From the NCBI GenBank assembly GCA_036567965.1, contig DATCTN010000031.1:62001-126000 (forward strand): 64,000 nucleotides of DNA. Direction: 5' to 3'. The position numbers were made by a program, and so were the translations under genes. This stretch comes from Candidatus Kryptoniota bacterium (lineage in GTDB: Bacteria; Bacteroidota; Ignavibacteria; Kryptoniales; JAKASW01). The notes below the pieces were generated by a model. The model was not told the DNA's origin. It ran no database searches and worked only from the letters and a program-made list of their open reading frames with translations. This document shows, piece after piece, positions 9,676 through 19,198 of the stretch. Position 1 is the stretch's first letter. Each line of letters starts with the position of its first letter.

Positions 9676-12039
9676 ATGAGTGTACATCATTTGAAGAAGG
9701 TCGTGCTCCTCGTTTTGTGCCTGGCGGAGGGAGCCTTCGCCCAATCAGGCTGGTTCGACGCCACGCAAACTACAAACGAGTTCAATTCGGTGTGCTTCGT
9801 CGATACGTTGGTAGGATGGGTAACTCTTTACAATCTAACAAGCGGAAGCAACTCCGTGGAGAAAACCACTGACGGTGGATATACGTGGGCCGCGCAGAAC
9901 CTGCCTGGAGGACGGTCAGGGTTTGGCCCGCACTTTCTCAACAGGAATGTCGGTTTTGCGTTCAGTGACAGCAATACGATTTACAAATCCACTAACGGTG
10001 GCACCAGTTGGTCATTGAAGTCAACAGCAATAAACATGGCCAATGGGAATCTGAGAACATTTTTGTTCATCAACAGCCTGGTCGGCTATGCCTGCGGGGG
10101 GTCCGTCGTTGCGAAGACCACAGATGGCGGAGAGTCGTGGACCGCGCAGGAAACTCCTGCTTATGATCTCTGGGACATATCTTTCGGTTCATCTCAAAAA
10201 GGATTGGCAGTGGGCCTCTATGGGACATGTATAGAAACTACTGATGGTGGAACTACATGGACCGAAACAACTCCACCAATTTCAAACGTCTCCTTGTTCG
10301 CGGTACGTTACCTGACGGCCAGTCGAATAGTTGTTACAGGTGGCGCTGGCATTAGTCTGTCTACCGACGCGGGAACATCATGGACCGCCGTCTACAACGG
10401 GGCGTATAGCTACACTTCCGTTTCGTTCGCTGATTCGGCGAACGGATGGGCTGTTGGTGGCTATGATATTTTGCGGACAACAGATGGTGGTGCCCACTGG
10501 GGCATTCAGGACTGGCCGACTCCGCAAAGACTCGTTTTCCAAGCCGATTGCGTCGATCGATTTCACGCGTGGGTCGTCGGTGACCAGGTCTTGCTCAGGA
10601 CCAACGATGGCGGCGGTGGTGTTCATAAGATGTCCGGACCAGTGCTGAGTTACCCCACAAATTCAAGTGTCGATCAATCATGTACCCCATTTCTCTCCTG
10701 GGGATCCGCAGACTGGGCCGCCGTTTACACGTTACAAGTCGCAACCGATTCGGCGTTTGTAAATCTCGTTCTTGTCGATACTAGCCTCACGGTTACGTAT
10801 CGGACAGTTGGACCGCTTGGAGCGAGTACAAAATATTTCTGGAGAGTTCAAGCCAGAAATGGCCCGACGACGAGTGAATGGTCCTCTGTTTGGAATTTCA
10901 CGACCGTTCCGCGTATCCCGCGGCTGATTTACCCTCCTAACGCTTCAGCGGGTTTGCTTCTAAATGTCAGTTTTAGTTGGTCGGAAGCAGACAGCTCGGG
11001 ATCATATCGGCTCCAGGTCTCGTCTGACTCCACATTCACTACTTCAGTCCTCGACCAAATTGTATATGGCACCTCCTATCGAACGGGACCGCTTTCCGAC
11101 AGTTCATCATATTTTTGGCGGGCAGGATCCGTGAAGTTCGATGGGAATACATACTGGTCACCAGCTTGGCATTTCTCTACAAGGAATCCGGAGTCGGTGT
11201 CATTTCCTTTTTCAATTGGTAACCGCTGGTTCTATTCAGGTACCGAGTATAAAGAGACATTTACCGCCCCACCGACCACGGTAAGAATGGGTGCCATAAG
11301 AGAGATCCTAGACACAACATTGACAGGTTGGCGAGTCGTCAGGAAGACAACTATCTTTCGCGAGTCTAGAAACGTCACTGCAGAGTACTGGCTGAACCGT
11401 GACGGTCAGCTGTTTGAATCTACCGATACTTCGTATATGGATTTTCCGGTTTATGACGGAAGCATCAAGAACGATACGACGATTTCACTCAATTTGTCTT
11501 ACTATGCGTACCACCTCAACCAGATCTATCTTTTCGACCAAGCCTACCGCGCTCAGGATTTCTCTTCAAGCGGCATAGTGTCACATTCGTCGTTCAGTAT
11601 GGGCTATTCAATCGCAGAAGGGTTTGGTGTATACTCAGAATCGTCCTACTATTACGACTCGGAAGCAGGGGCTCGGAGAGACTCTGTACGATTAATTGGT
11701 GTCCTTTTGGGTGGAGTTGTGCTTGGTGACACCGACGTTCTGGCCACAGGTGTAGCCGAGAAGGGAAAGCTACCCGATCAATTTCAACTTCAACAGAATT
11801 TTCCCAATCCATTTAATCCGACGACAGTGATCAGCTATCAGCTTTCAGCTGTCAGTCAGGTCACATTGAAGGTTTATGATGTCTTGGGAAGGGAAGTCAC
11901 GACACTTGTAAACAGAAAACAGAATCCCGGTTCTTATCACGTCAATTTCGACGCGACGCAGTTTACAAGTGGAGTCTATTTTTGCCGGCTGACGGCAGGA
12001 ACATATTCGGCGATGATGAAGATGCTGCTTGTGAAATAA
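9676..12039 (+). CDS. Secreted YCF48/Asp-box propeller, two fibronectin-III-like domains and T9SS sorting domain
   Basis: A 787-residue multidomain secreted protein. The start at ATG 9676 is chosen because GAAGGGAGG lies just upstream and a clean signal peptide follows (LLVLCLAEGAFAQ). Residues about 25-320 hold seven Asp-box units of the (T/S)(T/N)DGGxxW kind, closer to YCF48/HCF136-type propellers than the neighbours. Residues about 321-415 and 416-505 are two fibronectin-III-like domains, each with the YxLQV(A/S)(T/S)DS motif and FWR. A segment with FPFSIGNRWFYSG (about 512) resembles the N-terminal repeat of the protein at 19199. The C-terminal ~90 residues are the T9SS domain. Likely a cell-surface or secreted protein; partner or substrate unknown. 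Confidence 0.86.
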   Translation: MSVHHLKKVVLLVLCLAEGAFAQSGWFDATQTTNEFNSVCFVDTLVGWVTLYNLTSGSNSVEKTTDGGYTWAAQNLPGGRSGFGPHFLNRNVGFAFSDSNTIYKSTNGGTSWSLKSTAINMANGNLRTFLFINSLVGYACGGSVVAKTTDGGESWTAQETPAYDLWDISFGSSQKGLAVGLYGTCIETTDGGTTWTETTPPISNVSLFAVRYLTASRIVVTGGAGISLSTDAGTSWTAVYNGAYSYTSVSFADSANGWAVGGYDILRTTDGGAHWGIQDWPTPQRLVFQADCVDRFHAWVVGDQVLLRTNDGGGGVHKMSGPVLSYPTNSSVDQSCTPFLSWGSADWAAVYTLQVATDSAFVNLVLVDTSLTVTYRTVGPLGASTKYFWRVQARNGPTTSEWSSVWNFTTVPRIPRLIYPPNASAGLLLNVSFSWSEADSSGSYRLQVSSDSTFTTSVLDQIVYGTSYRTGPLSDSSSYFWRAGSVKFDGNTYWSPAWHFSTRNPESVSFPFSIGNRWFYSGTEYKETFTAPPTTVRMGAIREILDTTLTGWRVVRKTTIFRESRNVTAEYWLNRDGQLFESTDTSYMDFPVYDGSIKNDTTISLNLSYYAYHLNQIYLFDQAYRAQDFSSSGIVSHSSFSMGYSIAEGFGVYSESSYYYDSEAGARRDSVRLIGVLLGGVVLGDTDVLATGVAEKGKLPDQFQLQQNFPNPFNPTTVISYQLSAVSQVTLKVYDVLGREVTTLVNRKQNPGSYHVNFDATQFTSGVYFCRLTAGTYSAMMKMLLVK

Positions 12040-12093
12040 GCGGAAAGATTATCGACTCTTTGTGGAAAGTCCGGTACGATCGGGGATCGGATG

Positions 12094-12342
12094 CTACTTG
12101 TGCCGTAGTTTCAAACCCAATATCGCGAGTGTAAGCACGAGCGTTACGCCGTTTGCTAGAATAATCGGAAGTGAATTAAGGAGAACTCCGTAAATGAGCC
12201 AGAGGAAAACTCCTGCACATAACATGAGATACATTCTCAGACTTATGTCTTTGGTCGAACGTGTCTTCCATACTTTTAAAAACTGCGGAATGAACGCAGT
12301 CGTTGTTAGAATTGCCGCGAGAAATCCTATCGTCTCAGTCAA
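12094..12342 (-). CDS. SemiSWEET-family sugar transporter
   Basis: An 82-residue, three-helix membrane protein of the SemiSWEET (MtN3/PQ-loop) family. The first helix contains the conserved Pro-Gln (TTAFIPQFLKVWKTRSTKDIS), followed by the characteristic KT(R/K)STKD.S loop. The second helix has FLWLIYG, and the third carries an Asn (LPIILANGVTLVL). SemiSWEETs act as homodimers that let mono- or disaccharides cross the inner membrane down their gradient. The length matches family members (80-100 aa). It lies on the opposite strand inside the T9SS cargo island, with no partner gene. Confidence 0.92.
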   Translation of the reverse strand: MTETIGFLAAILTTTAFIPQFLKVWKTRSTKDISLRMYLMLCAGVFLWLIYGVLLNSLPIILANGVTLVLTLAILGLKLRHK

Positions 12343-12836
12343 ATCGCTCCCTTTAAGAATATGAAGTTCGGATCACCTTTACAAACTTGGAGTTGTAAAC
12401 TTGCGAAAGTTCAGATTTAGGACTCGACTGAAGTCAAATGAGCTGCTCATCCTGCTTTAAAAGTCCTCTCGGAGTTGCCTTCTCTTTCGACGCGGCGCGC
12501 AATCTCTTCATGACTAAATGCAAATCCTGCACTGCTAGAGGGGAAAACAGCCCAAATCATTATATAAGCTAACGGCACAATTTGTGCACTTTTGAGTGTG
12601 ACGTGTGCGATCAGCTATCATGTCACGTCTTACATTTTGATTCGTCCCGGGTTCGTTGCGAGTTGAGAGCTGGAGGAAAATATTCTGATTACCGGACTTA
12701 CCATAACCTCACCTCCCGTTTACGAGGCAGCAGTTCCAAATCTTGACGAAATGACTCATCGTGTTTCGGTTGGGATTTTTAGATATATGGGTTATATGAT
12801 TTAATTTTTACTGAAATCTAGTCGGGAGGGTGTGTG
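12343..12836. other. 494-base non-coding stretch between divergent genes
   Basis: No credible reading frame on either strand. It should hold the promoters of the SemiSWEET gene (minus) and the DUF3160 gene (plus). Visible items are a TATATAA-like box near 12561, the 13-base palindrome noted separately, and an AT-rich tract at about 12780-12815 just before the ribosome site GGGAGGG of the DUF3160 gene. Confidence 0.5.
12575..12587. promoter_or_regulatory. Palindromic candidate operator
   Basis: GCACAA-T-TTGTGC is a perfect 13-base inverted repeat, lying 8 bases after a TATATAA-like box and about 250 bases before the DUF3160 start. Site type and regulator are unknown; chance occurrence is possible. 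Confidence 0.25.
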
Positions 12837-15356
12837 ATGAAATTGATACTTACGGGATTTGTGATTATTCTCGTCGGGCTGTTCGTCGAGGTTGGATATG
12901 CTCAGGACTTCAATCTCAGTGCATATGAATCGTTCCTCAGCTCTCACCAGAATCTCACTTCTTCTCAACTTGGCTCGATGTACTCAGCGGGAGCGTTCAG
13001 GTCGAAAACCGCACTCGATGTGTCCTCTGCGGCTTACCTCGACAGCATTTACCTGAAGTACTCACTCACGGACTTTGAGAAATCGCTGCTGCAGAAAAAC
13101 GGCTTCATTGTCACCGAGCGTTTAGCACCCAATTCATTTGGTGACGCATTTCTCGATGTCTATACCAAAGATCTGCCGGTATTTGTGTCGACAGACGCGA
13201 TCCTTCATACGATTCACATGTCGTACGACGCGATCCTGATGAGGACCGAACAATCGACGCTGATTTACAAACTGGACACGCTTCTCGCTCAACTTCAAAG
13301 CGCGCTCCCTGCGCTCGCGTCAAAATACTCGGCTTATCCCGGGATGAATCAAGAGCTTAACGACGTCGATGTCTATCTTACGGTCCCACGCGTGCTCCTG
13401 GGAAGCACCACGGGGCCGCAATTCAGCGAGAACTCGGGAGTTGTCGACACGCTTCTCGGCTTCATCCAGGCCGAACTGCCCGTATCGTATCCAATTTTCT
13501 CTTCGACAGCGCGAAACATAGACTTCAGCCAATTCACTCCCCGAGGTCATTACACAAGGACGCCGCAACTGACGCAGTACTTCCAGGCGATGATGTGGCT
13601 TGGGAGAATTGAAATATACCTGATCCCACCCGTATCGGAGGATCTCACGCCGACTATGGCCGACATGCAACGTCAGATAATCGACGCGGTACTCATAAAG
13701 GAGCTCGCCGATACGAGCAATTCGATTCCATTGCTGAACGAGATCGACAGCATCATAAAATTTTTCGTCGGCGAATCAGATAATGTGACTTTGTCAAACG
13801 TCTCATCGCTCTGCGGGGATATAGGTCTCGACGACGCATATGATCTGCTCGACACGCTTCGCGTTAAAGAATTTCAGGACACGCTGCTGGCCCAACCGTT
13901 TGCATTCCAGAGAATTTTGTCGCAGATACTCATGTCGAGTCCGATGGATCCCAACAAAGTGAGACCGGCGTCCGCTTTTCTTTTGCTGGGGCAACGATTC
14001 GTGATCGACTCTTACGTGATGGGGAATGTCGTGTGGGACAAAGTCGCATCAATGAGAATGCTTCCATCTTCGCTCGACGTTATGTTCGCCGAAGGGAATG
14101 ATGCAGCTGCACAGCTTCTCCAGCCCGAGCTCGATTTGTACGGATATTCTTCGAATCTCGCCGCGCTCAGGTATCTCATCGATTCGTATGGACCTGATTT
14201 CTGGTCGCTGTCAATGTACAACGCCTGGTCGGAAACCATCCGCGCTCTTAATCCTCCGGCGAGTAGAGATTCACTTCCCGGTTTCATGCGGACCGCAGCA
14301 TGGTGGCAGGAGAAGCTGAATACACAACTGGCTTCATGGGCGCAGTTGAGACATGACAATCTCCTTTACGCAAAGCAGTCTTATACACCTGGGGTCACGT
14401 GTTCCTACCCGCAGAGCTATGTAGAGCCGTTTCCTGAATTCTACGATGCCGTCGCGGAGTATGCGGACATCGCCGAGAAGGAATTTGAAAAGCCGCCTCT
14501 CGAGGATGCTTGGACTGCATCCTATTTCACCAACCTGAAGGCGATTGCCGATACGCTCGGCGATATTTCGAGAAAAGAGCTTGCTGACATTCCGCTCACA
14601 GCAGCCGAAACGGATTTTCTGAAGAACATGATGTTCACTGTTCATTCGGGTGAATGCGGAGCTTCTCCGTTTGATGGCTGGTACCCGCGGCTGTTCTACA
14701 GCTGGACTTCCGGCATCGACAGGAATTCTCCTGTGGAGCGTAACCTCGTCGTTGCAGATGTTCATACCGCACCCACCGACTCAGCAGGCAATCCGATCGG
14801 CTGGGTGCTCCATGTCGGTACCGGTCCGGTAAACATGGCTGTCGTTGTTGCTACAGGTGAAGAAGGCAATCCGACTGCATTCGTGGGACCCGTGATGAGC
14901 TATTATGAAGATCTCGAAACTGATTTCAAGAGACTGACGGATGAGGAGTGGCAATCGGCATATGATGTTTCGCCGGCGATGAGGCCGTCATTTGTGAACA
15001 TTTACCTGGCGGACTCGACCGGCTCCTCGCGCGGCGCGGGGCCGTCGCTGATAACGGCTGTCAATGAAGGTCCACAGAGCGGACTGATCCCGTCACGTTT
15101 TGCGCTAAGTCAGAATTATCCGAACCCATTTAATCCGACAACGGTAATCCGTTACCAGTTGTCAGGTGCCGGTCATGTGAGCCTGAAAGTGTACGACATA
15201 TTGGGCAGAGAAGTCGCAACACTCGTTGACGGTTACAAGAACGCAGGATACTACGAGACACAGTTCGACGGGAGTCGGTTTTCGAGCGGTGTATATTTTG
15301 TGAGAATAAATGCGGGACCGTTCTCTGCTACACAGAAGATCGTGTTGGTGAAATAG
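12837..15356 (+). CDS. DUF3160 protein with T9SS sorting domain
   Basis: An 839-residue secreted protein. GTG 12834 and ATG 12837 are both possible starts; the ATG has the better spacing (6 bases) from GGGAGGG. A signal peptide covers about residues 1-23 (ending GYAQ). The bulk, residues about 50-730, matches DUF3160: FVSTDAILHTIHMSYDAIL, FFVGESDNVT, GQRFVIDSY, and the late segment VADVHTAPTDSAGNPIGW. This is a large all-helical domain of unknown function seen in secreted proteins of Bacteroidota and related phyla. The final ~85 residues (SQNYPNPFNPTTVI, VYDILGREVATLV) are the T9SS domain. No Asp-box repeats, so it is unrelated to its neighbours apart from the tail. Confidence 0.87.
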   Translation: MKLILTGFVIILVGLFVEVGYAQDFNLSAYESFLSSHQNLTSSQLGSMYSAGAFRSKTALDVSSAAYLDSIYLKYSLTDFEKSLLQKNGFIVTERLAPNSFGDAFLDVYTKDLPVFVSTDAILHTIHMSYDAILMRTEQSTLIYKLDTLLAQLQSALPALASKYSAYPGMNQELNDVDVYLTVPRVLLGSTTGPQFSENSGVVDTLLGFIQAELPVSYPIFSSTARNIDFSQFTPRGHYTRTPQLTQYFQAMMWLGRIEIYLIPPVSEDLTPTMADMQRQIIDAVLIKELADTSNSIPLLNEIDSIIKFFVGESDNVTLSNVSSLCGDIGLDDAYDLLDTLRVKEFQDTLLAQPFAFQRILSQILMSSPMDPNKVRPASAFLLLGQRFVIDSYVMGNVVWDKVASMRMLPSSLDVMFAEGNDAAAQLLQPELDLYGYSSNLAALRYLIDSYGPDFWSLSMYNAWSETIRALNPPASRDSLPGFMRTAAWWQEKLNTQLASWAQLRHDNLLYAKQSYTPGVTCSYPQSYVEPFPEFYDAVAEYADIAEKEFEKPPLEDAWTASYFTNLKAIADTLGDISRKELADIPLTAAETDFLKNMMFTVHSGECGASPFDGWYPRLFYSWTSGIDRNSPVERNLVVADVHTAPTDSAGNPIGWVLHVGTGPVNMAVVVATGEEGNPTAFVGPVMSYYEDLETDFKRLTDEEWQSAYDVSPAMRPSFVNIYLADSTGSSRGAGPSLITAVNEGPQSGLIPSRFALSQNYPNPFNPTTVIRYQLSGAGHVSLKVYDILGREVATLVDGYKNAGYYETQFDGSRFSSGVYFVRINAGPFSATQKIVLVK

Positions 15357-15448
15357 AGTTGGGATCCCGGGAGTGGACACTTCATGTTCGCTGCATACCC
15401 GGGATCGTCTGAATCATTCACAGCTAAATCTTGCGTGAGGGTTGTATC

Positions 15449-17482
15449 ATGGTCAGGTCAATTCGTTTCAAGCTGGTTCTCTTTTTCCTTCTCGTTGCGC
15501 CGGGTCTCTTGTTCGGTCAGTGGACAGAGACAAGAGGACCGGAAGGCAGCTACGTTTTGTGTTTTGCTCAAATGGGTTCGAACGTTTATGCCGGCACTGA
15601 CGGAGGCGGTGTTTATGTTTCTACAAACGCCGGCGAGAGCTGGACTCAATCCAACGCAGGTCTGAAAGATCTCGCAATTACCGCATTGGCGGTCAATGGC
15701 GCAAGACTGTTTGCAGCAGTTCAAACAACGCGGGGCGGGAGCAACGTGTATGTTTCCACCGACGAAGGGACAAGCTGGACTCCTGCGATCGACAACGGTT
15801 TGCCGAATGATTCCGGTGTCTTTTTTGCAATCGATTGTTTCGCAGTTGCTCCGAATGGAACGGGAGGTACTAATCTTTATCTCGGTACTGCAGGCTACGG
15901 TATTTATGTCTCGAATGATAATGGTGCAAACTGGACTCCAGACACCGTGGGTCTTCTCAATCCGTATGTCCACGAGATATTGGTCAACGATACAAGTCTT
16001 TACGCGGGGACAAATGCGGGTGTCTGTGGATCCACAATCAATGGCACATCATGGAAGTGGCTCGCACCAGCCGACATATACTACATTGATGTTGCATCTA
16101 TTGTCATTTGCGATTCCAGTCTCTTCGTGTCCGGCTCTACTGCAGGTGTCGATGGTCATGGAATATTCCGGTCAACCGATAATGGCACAAGTTGGACGCA
16201 CGTTTTCGCCCCCGCTATATTGGGCTACATAGGTCCGATGGCAGTAACGGATACGGAACTTTTTGCCGGGACAACCCTTGGAGTCGTTTACCATTCCGCG
16301 GACAACGGAGCTACGTGGAGTGAATCCAGCTTGCCAGGAATGAATTTGTCGGTCCAGACAATGGCCTCGGTGGGTACAAAACTTTATGCGGGAACATATG
16401 GAGGCGGTGTCTTTGTATCGACGGATCATGGAACAAGCTGGACGAGCATGAGCGTCGGAATGAAGAATTCCAAAGTGAATGCTGTTGCGGTAAAGGACTC
16501 TAACATCTATGCAGGCACGATGGCGGTCGGAATTTTCCGTTCGACTGACGGGGGCAATACCTGGATCCAGGTAAATACAGGATTGACAAATTATCCGGGG
16601 CTTGCCGGACTGAACGTTGTTGGTCTGGCGGTTAATGACTCGAGTCTTTTCGCGGGCGTCGAGCCGGGAGGCGTCTTCAAATCGACCGACGACGGCGATA
16701 GCTGGTCACAAGTTGGAATCCAGGTGCCAGGTCTCTTCGGTACATTCGCATTGACGGCAAAGGATACAATACTCTTTGCCGGCACATTGGGTCCGGGAAT
16801 CTTCAGATCCACCGATGGTGGCACAACATGGAATCTTTCCAACACGGGACTCTCCAATACCGGAGTAAGCGCGCTCGTAGCTTCGGACTCAAATCTATTT
16901 GCCGGGACGTACGGCGGCGGAGTCTTCAGGTCCACGAATGACGGCGATAATTGGACCGGCGCAGGATTGACGGACCATTATGTTGCCGCGCTGGCTTTGA
17001 ATGGAACATGGCTCTATGCGAGGACGTATGATGCGGGCCTCTTCGTCTCCACAGACTTCGGAGCGAACTGGACGGAATTTGATTCAAGCTCAACAAGCGA
17101 AAGCATCATCTCCCTCGCTGCTGATCGGTCGAATCTCTACGCCGGCTCGAGCGTCGGCGTGATCTATAGACCTGTGTCCGGAATTACATACGTAGTTCCT
17201 CCGCCTGCTCATTTGCCTGTGGAGTTCAGACTTCTTCAGAACTATCCGAACCCGTTTAATCCGTCGACAGTTATCAGCTATCAGCTACCAGCAGTCAGCC
17301 GTGTAACGCTGAAGGTGTTCGACATACTTGGCAGGGAAATCGCAACACTTGTTGACGCGCGCGAAAACGCCGGGTACCATGAAGTGAGATTCGACGGGAG
17401 CAGGTTGTCGAGCGGAGTGTATTTCTATCGGATGACAGCAGGGAACTATGTTTCGACGAGAAAGTTGTTGCTCATAAAATGA
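15449..17482 (+). CDS. Asp-box beta-propeller protein with T9SS sorting domain (12 repeats)
   Basis: A 677-residue secreted protein; the start ATG 15449 follows GTGAGGG and gives a typical signal peptide (FFLLVAPGLLFGQ). Twelve Asp-box units are visible (VYVSTNAGESW, IFRSTDNGTSW, VFVSTDHGTSW, IFRSTDGGNTW, VFRSTNDGDNW, LFVSTDFGANW and others), mostly 40-55 residues apart, each followed by a (L/F)xAGT strand. The T9SS tail begins near residue 591 (LQNYPNPFNPSTVI). The tail's DNA is almost identical to that of the next gene although the bodies are unrelated. A propeller of unknown ligand, probably displayed at the cell surface. Confidence 0.87.
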   Translation: MVRSIRFKLVLFFLLVAPGLLFGQWTETRGPEGSYVLCFAQMGSNVYAGTDGGGVYVSTNAGESWTQSNAGLKDLAITALAVNGARLFAAVQTTRGGSNVYVSTDEGTSWTPAIDNGLPNDSGVFFAIDCFAVAPNGTGGTNLYLGTAGYGIYVSNDNGANWTPDTVGLLNPYVHEILVNDTSLYAGTNAGVCGSTINGTSWKWLAPADIYYIDVASIVICDSSLFVSGSTAGVDGHGIFRSTDNGTSWTHVFAPAILGYIGPMAVTDTELFAGTTLGVVYHSADNGATWSESSLPGMNLSVQTMASVGTKLYAGTYGGGVFVSTDHGTSWTSMSVGMKNSKVNAVAVKDSNIYAGTMAVGIFRSTDGGNTWIQVNTGLTNYPGLAGLNVVGLAVNDSSLFAGVEPGGVFKSTDDGDSWSQVGIQVPGLFGTFALTAKDTILFAGTLGPGIFRSTDGGTTWNLSNTGLSNTGVSALVASDSNLFAGTYGGGVFRSTNDGDNWTGAGLTDHYVAALALNGTWLYARTYDAGLFVSTDFGANWTEFDSSSTSESIISLAADRSNLYAGSSVGVIYRPVSGITYVVPPPAHLPVEFRLLQNYPNPFNPSTVISYQLPAVSRVTLKVFDILGREIATLVDARENAGYHEVRFDGSRLSSGVYFYRMTAGNYVSTRKLLLIK

Positions 17483-17551
17483 ATTGGATTCTTGTTCAGG
17501 GTGACGGGATGAGGCTTGCTTCGGATTAACTGACACGGTTAGGAGGAAGTC

Positions 17552-19117
17552 TTGAAAAAGTCGATACGTTTGATGGTAATATTTCTACTGACTGCCGCGG
17601 TATGCTATTCACAAGATGTCCCGGAAAATTTTCTGTCCGGCGGCAGAAAAAGTGAAACGTCTCGTATTCAACACTTGAATCCACTTCTTTATCCAAATTC
17701 CGACAAGGAATTTCTTCTAGTCTGGGACGAGTATCAAAATGATAGCCTGACATATCATGCCCAGCTGTTTGATTCACTTGGCAATCCCATTGGGCAGAAC
17801 TTCCCGATCTTCTCAAGTACACTGATCGCGTTTGCCCCGGATAGTTCTTTTTTCGTTGAACAATATAAATCCGTCGACATCGGGGGCCCATATTTCGAGA
17901 TCGATTTTATTGGTTATCTGTGCAAGCTTGATGGGACATGGTCGCTGTCTTTCTTTGACCGCGGTGGCCCGATGACGGGCTCAGACTGTGTTGGGATCTA
18001 TTGTGCGGAAGGTGGATACGACTTGCTCGGCTCAGCAGATGGCTACATCAACTTATCGGGTGATGGAGGACGACTTTCATTTTCCGCAAGCGATTGGAGT
18101 GGTAATGTCCTCTGGGGTTGGAATCCGGGACAGTACCCGGATGTTTACGTCACCAACTATTCCGCCACATTTGGTTCGGAAGGTGGTTTCGCGGCCGCCT
18201 GGCTCAACGCCGAACTTCATGGTCCTTCTGACACTCTGAAGTACAATGTCATGGGATCCTTCTTCGACAAGAACGGTGACACCCTTGCGACAAACGTCGT
18301 GTTAAGTCCGGAAACCGGGACAAGCCTTGATCCGGAGTATTGGAGAAGAGAGAAAATCCGGAACATCCCTCTCATGGATTCCCTCTACGAAATATTTGAT
18401 TATGATGCCGACTCGTTTGTTCTTACCTATTGGAAGGTTGATCACTTTGGGCATCTCGTCGGAGGGATGAATGAAGTGGAGGCTTATCATGACACGAGCG
18501 CCACCAACGGATTTGATCGGCGTGCCGGGAACTTTGCATTGACACCGATTCTAAAAGGCAGATTTTCCGCGGTGATAACCTCCTACGACCCCAGCATCGA
18601 TTCTCCACGGAACTACAATTCGGTTCTAAACTTCGATGGAAAGGGTGACCAGATCGGAGTGATGTTGGAGGATACGACCATCAATTTCCGACAACAGAAA
18701 TCTTTGTTTGCGACTCCAGACTCGCTTCTTTTGATCCCGGCCGTCAAAGACAGTGACATATATTTGAACGCTTATCAGGCTCTCGCACTTAAGTGGAGCA
18801 AAAAGGTGAACGATGATCTAGTGAGAGTCACGGACATCGGCGCGTCACCTCCAACCAGTTTCATGTTGTACCAGAGCTATCCCAATCCTTTCAATCCGGC
18901 GACAGTCATCAGTTATCAGCTACCAGCAGTCAGTCGTGTAGCGCTGAAGGTGTTCGACATACTCGGCAGGGAAATCGCAACACTTGTTGACGCGCGCGAA
19001 AACGCCGGGTACCATGAAGTGAAATTCGACGGGAGCAGACTCGCAAGCGGAGTGTACTTCGTGAGATTAACCGCCGGAACATTCTCGGCGACGAGAAAAG
19101 TTCTCTTGATGAAATAA
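17552..19117 (+). CDS. Secreted protein of unknown function with T9SS sorting domain
   Basis: A 521-residue protein starting at TTG 17552, six bases behind AGGAGG (17541-17546). The signal peptide is about residues 1-20 (LLTAAVCYSQ). Residues about 30-430 are not recognised. Segments such as LLVWDEYQNDSLTYHAQLFD and YNVMGSFFDKNGDTL look like repeated beta-strands of a propeller, but the Asp-box signature is missing. The T9SS domain runs from about residue 436 (YQSYPNPFNPATVI, VFDILGREIATLV). A 58-base stretch within it (18965-19022) is identical to 17330-17387 in the preceding gene. Likely exported by T9SS; role unknown. Confidence 0.8.
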   Translation: MKKSIRLMVIFLLTAAVCYSQDVPENFLSGGRKSETSRIQHLNPLLYPNSDKEFLLVWDEYQNDSLTYHAQLFDSLGNPIGQNFPIFSSTLIAFAPDSSFFVEQYKSVDIGGPYFEIDFIGYLCKLDGTWSLSFFDRGGPMTGSDCVGIYCAEGGYDLLGSADGYINLSGDGGRLSFSASDWSGNVLWGWNPGQYPDVYVTNYSATFGSEGGFAAAWLNAELHGPSDTLKYNVMGSFFDKNGDTLATNVVLSPETGTSLDPEYWRREKIRNIPLMDSLYEIFDYDADSFVLTYWKVDHFGHLVGGMNEVEAYHDTSATNGFDRRAGNFALTPILKGRFSAVITSYDPSIDSPRNYNSVLNFDGKGDQIGVMLEDTTINFRQQKSLFATPDSLLLIPAVKDSDIYLNAYQALALKWSKKVNDDLVRVTDIGASPPTSFMLYQSYPNPFNPATVISYQLPAVSRVALKVFDILGREIATLVDARENAGYHEVKFDGSRLASGVYFVRLTAGTFSATRKVLLMK

Positions 19118-19198
19118 TGCCATGCAGATATTGCTGAGAGATCATTTCATTGTGATAGGACTTTCGCCAGGTGTTTGCCTTAAAGAGGAAGACGAATC

